Below are positions 1-5,576 of a stretch of DNA of 5,576 nt, piece after piece; position 1 is the stretch's first letter; the number at the start of each line of letters is the position of its first letter. Both the position numbers and the translations under genes were made by a program. Source of the DNA: Acidobacteriota bacterium (GTDB taxonomy: Bacteria; Acidobacteriota; Terriglobia; Terriglobales; Acidobacteriaceae). The stretch spans positions 1-5,576 of the forward strand of contig JAKCDN010000219.1 in assembly GCA_021841795.1 (NCBI GenBank), written 5' to 3'. The notes beneath the pieces are model-generated. The model ran no database searches. It worked only from the letters and a program-made list of their open reading frames with translations, and had not been told where the DNA came from.

Positions 1-9
1 TGCAGCGGT

Positions 10-1317
10 TTATGCGGTAACTTCTACGGCGTCCCGCTCCGCAATTGGAACGACCTGACGCTGACGGGAGCCGGTATAAATCTGCCGGGGACGGGCGATC
101 TTCTGCGCCGGATCGACGATCATCTCCTGCCACTGCGCGAGCCAGCCTACGGTACGCGGAATAGCAAAAAGCACGGTAAACATCTCCGGCTTGAAACCGA
201 TGGCCTGGTAGATGAGGCCGGAGTAGAAGTCAACATTTGGATAAAGCTTGCGGGAGATGAAGTAGTCGTCCTGAAGCGCAATGCGCTCGAGTTCGAGGGC
301 GATCTCGAGCTTCGGATTCTGTCCGGTGACGCCGAAGACCTGTTCTGCGATCTTTTTAATGAGCGTGGCGCGGGGATCGAAGTTCTTGTAGACACGGTGC
401 CCGAAACCCATGAGCTTACGCTTGCCGCGCTTCACGCTCTCGACGTAGGCGGGAATGTCGGCCTTTGAATCGATCTCGTCGAGCATGCGGATCACTTCTT
501 CGTTAGCTCCGCCGTGCAAGGGCCCGGAGAGCGCCGAGGCGGCCGAGGCAATCGCCAGATAAGGACTGGCAAGCGAGCTGCCCACGGCGCGCATCACGCT
601 CGATCCGCAGTTCTGCTCGTGGTCGGCATGGAGAATGAAGAGCACCTCCAGCGCACGGGCCAGAACAGGGTTGGCCGCGTACTTGGGCTCGACCATCTTC
701 CACAGCATGTTCATGAAATTTTCGGTATAGCTCAGTTCGTTGTCAGGGTAAACGTAGGGAAAACCAAGGCTGTGCCGGTAAGACATGGCGGCAATCGAGG
801 GCATTTTGGCGATCAGCCGTTTGATTTGCAGCAGACGACTCGCAGGATCATGCACATTGGTGGCGCAGGGATAGACCGTAGACAAAGCCGCCACGGTTGA
901 AATCAGCATGGTCATGGGGTGAGAGCCGTAGCGGAAACTTTCCATGAATTTTTTGGTGGTTTCATGCAGCATGGTGTGGTGAGTGATCTCATAGACCCAG
1001 TGATCGAGCTGGGTTTGAGTGGGCAATTCACCAAAGAGGATCAGGTAGGCGACCTCAAGGAAGGTGCAGTTTTCGGCGAGCTGCTCGATAGGATAGCCGC
1101 GATACTCGAGGATTCCGCGATCGCCATCGATGTAAGTAATGCTGCTGCGGCAGGATGCAGTATTCATAAAAGCCGGATCGTAAAGCATCAGGCCGAAATC
1201 GTCCGTACCGGTTTTCATCTGGCGAAAATCCATCGCGCGCACGGTTCCATCTTCAATAGGCACGTCATAGGTCTTGCCCGTGCGGTTGTCGGTAACGGTC
1301 AATGTACTGGATGACAC
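10..1317 (-). CDS. gltA: Type II citrate synthase
   Basis: This cytoplasmic enzyme condenses acetyl-CoA with oxaloacetate to give citrate, the entry step of the TCA cycle. The product is 435 residues from a GTG start; E. coli GltA has 427. Visible family blocks are TASCRSSITYIDGDRGIL near residues 53-70, HADHEQN at 230-236, GPLHGGANEE with catalytic His268, the signature GFGHRVYKNFDPR with His307, PNVDFYSG with Asp363, and IPRTVGW and RPRQIYTG near the C-terminus. His268, His307 and Asp363 match E. coli His264, His305 and Asp362. I chose GTG at 1317 because a perfect AGGAGG lies six bases upstream and the next residues resemble the family N-terminus. The same frame opens further upstream (GTG 1416, ATG 1413), but those 32-33 residues are basic, unlike the family, and have no ribosome site. 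The cysteine that reacts with NADH in the E. coli enzyme (Cys206) is not present. Identification is very secure. Confidence 0.97.
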   Translation of the reverse strand: MSSSTLTVTDNRTGKTYDVPIEDGTVRAMDFRQMKTGTDDFGLMLYDPAFMNTASCRSSITYIDGDRGILEYRGYPIEQLAENCTFLEVAYLILFGELPTQTQLDHWVYEITHHTMLHETTKKFMESFRYGSHPMTMLISTVAALSTVYPCATNVHDPASRLLQIKRLIAKMPSIAAMSYRHSLGFPYVYPDNELSYTENFMNMLWKMVEPKYAANPVLARALEVLFILHADHEQNCGSSVMRAVGSSLASPYLAIASAASALSGPLHGGANEEVIRMLDEIDSKADIPAYVESVKRGKRKLMGFGHRVYKNFDPRATLIKKIAEQVFGVTGQNPKLEIALELERIALQDDYFISRKLYPNVDFYSGLIYQAIGFKPEMFTVLFAIPRTVGWLAQWQEMIVDPAQKIARPRQIYTGSRQRQVVPIAERDAVEVTA

Positions 1318-1473
1318 GAAAATCCTCCTGCTGCAACGCCTGATTGGAAATAGCCGAACATGATCCAAAATCACACTTAAATGTCGAATACGCAAGTTGA
1401 CTGTGCGCTTCATCACACTACAGCTGCCGACATCTTTAGTTAGATGAGTCTCGGAGTGATTTCGTTCACGCGG
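1318..1473 (-). other. rdgB-gltA intergenic region, likely gltA leader/promoter
   Basis: These 156 bases separate the rdgB stop from the gltA start. They are visibly richer in A and T than the flanking genes, and the length suggests gltA has its own promoter. I could not place a convincing -35/-10 pair on the minus strand. Two exact copies of ATCACACT (plus strand 1370-1377 and 1412-1419) stand 42 bases apart, four helical turns. A short inverted repeat (CATCT, six-base loop, AGATG; 1431-1446) follows rdgB but has no GC-rich stem or T run, so it is not a credible intrinsic terminator. Read-through from rdgB into gltA therefore remains possible. Confidence 0.45.
1324..1329 (-). promoter_or_regulatory. 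Shine-Dalgarno site of gltA
   Basis: The minus strand reads AGGAGG here, a full match to the anti-Shine-Dalgarno sequence, six bases before the GTG codon at 1315-1317. It is by far the best ribosome site in the window. It decides the start in favour of GTG 1317 over the longer upstream reading. Confidence 0.88.
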
Positions 1474-2112
1474 TCAGGGCGATGCCGGTGCGACTTTGAG
1501 GAGCAGGGGCAGGAGCGTGGCCAGGGCACGTCCGCGGTGGCTGAGACGAAGCTTGGTTTCGAGATCGATCTCGGCCATCGTCCTGTCGAGTTCCGGCAGA
1601 TAGAACAATGGATCGTAGCCGAAGCCTCCGGTTCCCCGCGGGGCATCGAGGATCGTACCTTCCACGGCACCGTCGGCAACCTGAACAACGTGGCCGTCGC
1701 GTGCGGCCACCAGGGTGCAATGGTAGCGGGCAGTGCGGAGCGAAGGCGGAATGCCGGCCAGTTTTTCGAGCACCAGCATATTGTTCCAGACGTCGGTATT
1801 GTCGTTGGCATCGGGCGAGTCCTTGAGGCCGGCGTCAGCCGCATAACGCGCCGAACGCACGCCGGGTGCGCCGCCCAGAGCGTCGACCTCAAGGCCGGAA
1901 TCGTCGGCGATGACCAGTTCGCCGGGGGCAAAGCGTGAATAATAGACGGCTTTGACAGCGGCATTGGCCAGGAATGTATCACCGTCTTCAGCGGGCGCGG
2001 GAATGGCTTCAATTCCGGGGAGCGGGACGATATCGACCGCGCAGGTCTGAGCGGCGGTGCGAAAATCACGAAGCTTGCCGGCGCTGGTGGTGGCGGCGTA
2101 GAGGCAGGACAT
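1474..2112 (-). CDS. rdgB: XTP/dITP diphosphatase (RdgB/HAM1, non-canonical purine NTP pyrophosphatase)
   Basis: The enzyme hydrolyses dITP, ITP and XTP to the monophosphate and pyrophosphate, keeping deaminated purines out of DNA and RNA. The product is 212 residues, slightly longer than E. coli RdgB (about 197). The N-terminal ATTSAGKLRDF is the family nucleotide-binding start. DDSGLEVDALGGAPG begins at residue 70, with Asp71 matching the catalytic Asp69 of E. coli. TGGFGYDPLF is at 161-170, and TMAEI...K...SHRGRA at 178-196. Lys13, Glu42 and Lys54 align with E. coli Lys13, Glu41 and Lys53. Two usually conserved positions differ: Ser10 replaces Asn, and FLANA replaces the common FxENA. I chose ATG 2112 because homologues start directly before this motif. 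The frame is open to an ATG at 2301, but the added 63 residues look non-coding. No Shine-Dalgarno site precedes the ATG. It lies upstream of gltA on the same strand and diverges from the rhamnosidase gene. Confidence 0.94.
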   Translation of the reverse strand: MSCLYAATTSAGKLRDFRTAAQTCAVDIVPLPGIEAIPAPAEDGDTFLANAAVKAVYYSRFAPGELVIADDSGLEVDALGGAPGVRSARYAADAGLKDSPDANDNTDVWNNMLVLEKLAGIPPSLRTARYHCTLVAARDGHVVQVADGAVEGTILDAPRGTGGFGYDPLFYLPELDRTMAEIDLETKLRLSHRGRALATLLPLLLKVAPASP

Positions 2113-2118
2113 ATTGAA

Positions 2119-2124
2119 AGTGTA
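2119..2124 (-). promoter_or_regulatory. Possible -10 box of rdgB (leaderless start)
   Basis: The minus strand reads TACACT, four of six matches to TATAAT, ending six bases before the A of the rdgB ATG. Transcription would then begin at or next to that A, giving a leaderless mRNA. This would explain the absence of a ribosome site. No good -35 box lies 16-19 bases upstream (the region is C-rich with ATTTCC), so this is only a suggestion. Confidence 0.25.
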
Positions 2125-2175
2125 GCGGGCGCGGAGGGCCGGGAAATGCGACAGCGAGCCGTCGGCCAGATGCGA

Positions 2176-2205
2176 TTGACAGGACTTGGCGTGGTTTCTT
2201 AAGGT
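2176..2205 (+). promoter_or_regulatory. Candidate promoter of the GH78 rhamnosidase gene
   Basis: TTGACA at 2176-2181 is an exact match to the vegetative -35 box. At a spacing of 18 bases stands TAAGGT (2200-2205), three of six matches to TATAAT, so the -10 element is weak. Transcription would begin around 2212-2216, leaving an untranslated leader of about 90 bases before ATG 2307. A weak -10 with a strong -35 would fit a promoter that needs an activator, but that is an inference. The start point also argues against translation from the in-frame ATG at 2208. Confidence 0.38.
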
Positions 2206-2214
2206 TGATGGGCC

Positions 2215-2227
2215 TGAAAACTTTTCA
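2215..2227. promoter_or_regulatory. 13-base palindrome, operator candidate
   Basis: TGAAAACTTTTCA is a perfect inverted repeat with six-base arms around one central base. It lies in the divergent spacer immediately at or after the predicted transcription start of the rhamnosidase gene, a typical position for a repressor site. The arms are AT-rich in a GC-rich neighbourhood. No regulator gene is in the window, so the binding protein is unknown. Confidence 0.35.
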
Positions 2228-2306
2228 ATGGGGGAAGTGGCAGACGTTTCGAGCGCTCCGCGTCCTGAGCTTCCCGGCGTTTTTCTATCGAATCGAGACA
2301 TTCTTC

Positions 2307-5300
2307 ATGAATTCCAGATGGATGCACCCAGGATTGTGGCCGCTGGCTTTGATGGCAGCGGCTACTTTAGCCCTAGCCCAGCCAAATGCACCCGCGACAG
2401 GGCCCATGGGTCTACGGGTCGATAACCTTAAAAATCCGCTTGGTATCGACGATCCGGCGCCAAGCTTCTCGTGGCATTTGCGCGACGCTGCGCCCGGGGC
2501 AAAACAGACCGCCTATGAAGTAGAGGTGGCGTCCTCGCCGAAGTTGCTGGACGAGGACAAAGCGGACGTGTGGACGAGCGGACGCGTCGCTTCGAACCGG
2601 TCGTTGAACGTGCGCTACGGCGGACCGGCGCCGACGGCGAGCACGCGTTATTTCTGGCGGGTCAGAGTATGGAACAGCGCAGGCAAAGCGTACCCGCTCA
2701 GCGCGGTGGCATGGTTTGAGACCGGACTTCAGCATCAGGACGGGTGGAAGGCCCAATGGATCGGCTACGAGACTCCGGAAGAGGCCACGGTTCGCAGTGC
2801 ACCGGCGGACTGGATTGCCAATCCAGATGCGCACGCGCACGAGCTCGCAGGCAAGACGGAGCAACGCTTTGCCTACCGGACCGCGGTGAAGCTCGACAAA
2901 CCGGTGAAATTTGCGGCGCTATACGCGACGGGACGCGACACGGTCGCGGCGTGGGTGAATGGCGCACAGGTATTGCATGAAGATGCTCTGCCGCCGTGGC
3001 GCCAGATGCCGTGGAAGAAGTTCGTACGCGCCGTGGTGACCGCGCAATTGAGCACGGGGGAGAATTGCCTGGCGGTTGAGGTGCTGCACTACGTAGTGAA
3101 TCCGAACGGCATGGCGACGGACGACGCCCCGCCGATGATCGCAACACTGGTGGTGGAGTATACGGACGGAACATGGGCGAGCTTCGCGAGCAATGCGCAG
3201 TGGAAGACGGCGATTTCTCCGGCGGACGCCTGGCAAGAGAGGGATTTTCGCGACGCGGCATGGAAGACGGCGCTGGTATGGCAGCCGCTCTCGGGCAAAC
3301 GCTCGGAGTCATTGGATGAGCCGTGGATTCCGGATTCCGTGAAGGCGCTGCGCGAGAGTTTCACGGTAGAGAAGCCGGTAAAATCGGCGCGTCTTTATGC
3401 AACGGCGCTGGGCGCGTATGAGATGTTCCTGAACGGCGATCGCATAGGCAGGCAGATGCTGGCGCCGGGATGGACGGATTATCGGGAGCGGGTCGTATAC
3501 CAGACGTACGACGTAACCAGGCTGGTAACGCAGGGCAAGAATGCGATAGGGGCGCTGCTGGCGCCGGGATGGTATGAGACGCCACTGGAGTGGTTCCAGC
3601 AGCCCAATAATTACGGTTTGACGCCACCGGCGCTGCGGGCGCAACTGCGGATCGAACATACGGATGGCAGCGTGGAGTGGATCACAACCGGGGAGGGCTG
3701 GGCGGCGCGCGTTTCCGAGATTCTGAAGGCGGAGATCTACGACGGCGAGACCGAGGACGCGCGGCGACGGCTTGCAGGGTGGAGTGACGCCAATACGATC
3801 CTCGCCGGCTGGGAGACGGCCACGCTTGTGGCGCCGGCAAAGACGGAGATTGTTGCCCAGGATTTTCCGCCGATACGGGCGGGGCGCACGATGGAGGCCA
3901 AGGCGCTGACGGAGCCAAAGCCGGGGGTATGGGTATACGACTTTGGGCAGAACTTTGCAGGCGTGGAGACGCTGCGCGCCAGCGGCCCGAGCGGAACGGA
4001 CGTGCGGCTGCGGTTTGCCGAGGTTCTGAATCCCGACGGCACGGTTTACACCGACAATCTGCGCACGGCAAAGGCGACGGATCACTTTATTCTGCGCGGC
4101 GAGGGCGTGGAAAGCTTCATGCCGCAGTTCACGTTTCACGGATACCGCTACGCGGAGCTGACGGGACTGTCGACGAAGCCGGGGCAGGATGCGGTGAAAG
4201 GGGTGGTGCTGCACACGGATGCACCGTTCACGGTAAAGCTAGCGACCGGCAGCGGGCTGATCAATCAGTTGTGGAGCAACATTCTGTGGGGGCAGCGCTC
4301 GAATTTTGTGGGAGTGCCGACGGATTGTCCGCAGCGGGACGAGCGGCTGGGGTGGATGGGCGATGCGCAGGTGTTCTGGCGTGCGGCCAGCTACAACATG
4401 GATCTGGCGGCATTTTCACGCAAATACGCGGCGGACATGCGCGGCACGCAGGCGGGATCACCCTACTATGGGATCTTCTCGCCCGGCACGATACGGCCGC
4501 ACGAGGAGTCAGCGGCAGCGTGGAGCGATGCGGGCGTGATTGTGCCATGGACTTCGTGGCTGCAGACGGGAGACACCAGCATCATCGACGAGAACTGGGG
4601 CGCAATGACGAAGTATCTGGACGCGATCGCGGCGGCGAATCCGGGTGACTTATGGCAAAGCGAGTACGGCGAGCCGTTCGGGGACTGGCTCTCGCCGGAG
4701 GGCAAGACGAACGAGGTGCTGCTGGCGACGGCCTACTGGGCGTGGGATGTGACGCTGATGCGCGAGATGGCGGAGGCGACGGGGCGCACGGAGGATGCCG
4801 GAAGATACGCGGCGCTGTTCGAGAAGATCCGGGCGGCATTCGAGAAGCGTTTTGTCCGCAGCGATGGTTTTGTGGCCGGGTCGGACAACAGCGCATCGAC
4901 GTTTGGCGTGATCAACAACCCGAATGCAAAAAGCACGGGGGGCGATACGCAGACGGGCTACGTGCTGGCGCTGCACATGAATCTGCTGCCCGAGGGGCTG
5001 AGGGCCGCCGCGGCCAAGCGGCTGGCAGACAAGATTCATGCCAACCACGACCTGCTGGGCACGGGGTTTCTGGGCACGCCGTATCTGCTGGAAGAGTTGA
5101 CGAAAGCCGGCTATACGCAGCTCGCTTATACGCTGCTGCTGAACACGCGATACCCGTCCTGGGGCTACATGGTGGCTCACGGCGCGACGACGATGTGGGA
5201 GCGCTGGAACGGAGACCAGATGCGGGACGACCCGAGCATGAACTCCTATAACCACTATGCCTACGGCGCGGTGGCGGACTGGATGTACCGCTACGCGGCG

Positions 5301-5576
5301 GGTGTGGATGCGACGCCGAACGATCCAGGATTCCATACCGTGGTGCTGCATCCGGCGTTTGACGAGCGGCTGGGGCACATTGCGTTCGACTACGACTCGG
5401 TGTATGGAGGGATTCATTCCGACTGGACGGTAAGCGCGGGGACGGCGGTCTGGCACGTAACGATTCCGGCCAACACAACGGGGTGGCTGCCATTGAGCGC
5501 GGCGGCGGCCTCGCAATGGAAGTTGGACGGAGGCCCGCTCAGCGGCAATCCGCATGCGACATCGACGAAGCGAAAC
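2307..5576 (+). CDS. Secreted alpha-L-rhamnosidase, glycoside hydrolase family 78 (3' end beyond window)
   Basis: This inverting enzyme releases terminal alpha-L-rhamnose from plant or microbial glycans and glycosides. The 1090 residues present have no internal stop and run off the edge inside the C-terminal beta domain, so only a short tail should be missing. Residues 1-24 form a Sec signal peptide (Arg4, hydrophobic stretch 9-23, cleavage after ALA24; no lipobox Cys), so it acts in the periplasm or outside. Then follow an Ig/fibronectin-like domain (36-141), a jelly-roll (about 147-340), the rhamnosidase N domain (about 348-520, LNGDRIG, LAPGWTDY, EIYDGE), a concanavalin-like domain (about 535-645, DFGQN, HGYRY), and the six-hairpin catalytic domain (about 650-1000). 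The last carries DCPQRDERLGWMGD with Asp673, general acid Glu679 and Asp686, then GDW 792-794, WERW with general base Glu965, and SYNHYAYG 980-987. These match Bacillus RhaB Asp567, Glu572, Asp579 and Glu841. The start was chosen for the signal peptide; its ribosome site is weak. An in-frame ATG at 2208 is less likely. The exact substrate cannot be read from the sequence. Confidence 0.95.
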   Translation, partial: MNSRWMHPGLWPLALMAAATLALAQPNAPATGPMGLRVDNLKNPLGIDDPAPSFSWHLRDAAPGAKQTAYEVEVASSPKLLDEDKADVWTSGRVASNRSLNVRYGGPAPTASTRYFWRVRVWNSAGKAYPLSAVAWFETGLQHQDGWKAQWIGYETPEEATVRSAPADWIANPDAHAHELAGKTEQRFAYRTAVKLDKPVKFAALYATGRDTVAAWVNGAQVLHEDALPPWRQMPWKKFVRAVVTAQLSTGENCLAVEVLHYVVNPNGMATDDAPPMIATLVVEYTDGTWASFASNAQWKTAISPADAWQERDFRDAAWKTALVWQPLSGKRSESLDEPWIPDSVKALRESFTVEKPVKSARLYATALGAYEMFLNGDRIGRQMLAPGWTDYRERVVYQTYDVTRLVTQGKNAIGALLAPGWYETPLEWFQQPNNYGLTPPALRAQLRIEHTDGSVEWITTGEGWAARVSEILKAEIYDGETEDARRRLAGWSDANTILAGWETATLVAPAKTEIVAQDFPPIRAGRTMEAKALTEPKPGVWVYDFGQNFAGVETLRASGPSGTDVRLRFAEVLNPDGTVYTDNLRTAKATDHFILRGEGVESFMPQFTFHGYRYAELTGLSTKPGQDAVKGVVLHTDAPFTVKLATGSGLINQLWSNILWGQRSNFVGVPTDCPQRDERLGWMGDAQVFWRAASYNMDLAAFSRKYAADMRGTQAGSPYYGIFSPGTIRPHEESAAAWSDAGVIVPWTSWLQTGDTSIIDENWGAMTKYLDAIAAANPGDLWQSEYGEPFGDWLSPEGKTNEVLLATAYWAWDVTLMREMAEATGRTEDAGRYAALFEKIRAAFEKRFVRSDGFVAGSDNSASTFGVINNPNAKSTGGDTQTGYVLALHMNLLPEGLRAAAAKRLADKIHANHDLLGTGFLGTPYLLEELTKAGYTQLAYTLLLNTRYPSWGYMVAHGATTMWERWNGDQMRDDPSMNSYNHYAYGAVADWMYRYAAGVDATPNDPGFHTVVLHPAFDERLGHIAFDYDSVYGGIHSDWTVSAGTAVWHVTIPANTTGWLPLSAAAASQWKLDGGPLSGNPHATSTKRN
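3457..3572 (+). repeat. Pair of 17-base direct repeats inside the rhamnosidase gene
   Basis: TGCTGGCGCCGGGATGG occurs exactly at 3457-3473 and 3556-3572. The copies are 99 bases (33 codons) apart and in the same frame, each encoding Leu-Ala-Pro-Gly-Trp. Both places fall at conserved turns of the rhamnosidase N domain (LAPGWTDY and LLAPGWYE), so the protein similarity is expected. The exact nucleotide identity is less so. Recombination between them would delete 33 codons without a frameshift. Confidence 0.7.

Noticed and set aside
919..1314. 131-residue plus-strand frame opposite gltA
   Set aside because: It is antisense to conserved citrate synthase sequence and has no plausible ribosome site or recognised family.
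1396..1401. TTGACT on the plus strand as a promoter -35 box
   Set aside because: No suitable -10 box follows at 16-18 bases and no plus-strand gene lies downstream; both neighbours are on the minus strand.
1318..1416. N-terminal extension of citrate synthase from GTG 1416 or ATG 1413
   Set aside because: The added residues are basic and unlike the family N-terminus, there is no ribosome site before them, and a perfect AGGAGG precedes GTG 1317.
1431..1446. Inverted repeat after rdgB as a terminator
   Set aside because: The arms are only five bases (CATCT and AGATG), AT-rich, and not followed by a T run on the minus strand.
2113..2301. 63-residue N-terminal extension of RdgB from ATG 2301
   Set aside because: RdgB proteins start directly before the ATxxxGK motif. 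The extension is low-complexity, runs across the divergent promoter region and has no recognised similarity.
2208..2306. In-frame upstream ATG at 2208 for the rhamnosidase
   Set aside because: It would add 33 residues before a good signal peptide, and it lies before the predicted transcription start of the TTGACA promoter.
3309..4214. Another 301-residue minus-strand frame opposite the rhamnosidase
   Set aside because: Antisense shadow of well-conserved GH78 sequence; composition is Arg-, Pro- and Leu-rich and no motif is recognisable.
4650..5555. 301-residue reading frame on the minus strand opposite the rhamnosidase
   Set aside because: It is rich in Arg, Pro and Val, as expected from the complement of GC-biased codons, and it lies wholly antisense to an intact GH78 gene with catalytic motifs.

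Overview
The window looks like ordinary chromosomal DNA from a GC-rich bacterium, most likely a soil acidobacterium (Terriglobia type). That assignment is an inference. It rests on the citrate synthase and pyrophosphatase sequences, a codon third position rich in G and C, and a very large secreted glycoside hydrolase of family 78. No marker in the window fixes the taxon. There are no RNA genes, mobile elements or CRISPR arrays that I can see.

Layout. On the minus strand lie gltA (type II citrate synthase, 10-1317) and, upstream of it, rdgB (XTP/dITP diphosphatase, 1474-2112), in the order rdgB then gltA with a 156-base gap. On the plus strand, pointing away from rdgB across a 194-base divergent spacer, a single long reading frame runs from 2307 off the right edge at 5576. 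It encodes an exported alpha-L-rhamnosidase (GH78) with an intact signal peptide and all catalytic motifs. Only its extreme C-terminus is missing. I translated this frame codon by codon and found no stop. Three genes therefore fill the window, and no gene-free stretch exceeds 200 bases.

How the genes relate. gltA and rdgB are housekeeping genes: entry of acetyl units into the TCA cycle, and removal of deaminated purine nucleotides. The rhamnosidase is a catabolic gene for rhamnose-bearing plant or microbial glycans, and there is no sign that it shares a pathway with the other two. The spacer 2113-2306 carries the more interesting regulatory signals. These are a consensus TTGACA -35 box facing the rhamnosidase, a 13-base palindrome near the predicted transcription start (operator candidate), and a -10-like box placed so that rdgB might be read from a leaderless transcript.

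I do not see a previously undescribed system here. The observations most worth a second look are the tandem jelly-roll duplication inside the rhamnosidase, the palindrome in the divergent spacer, and two substitutions at normally conserved sites of RdgB.
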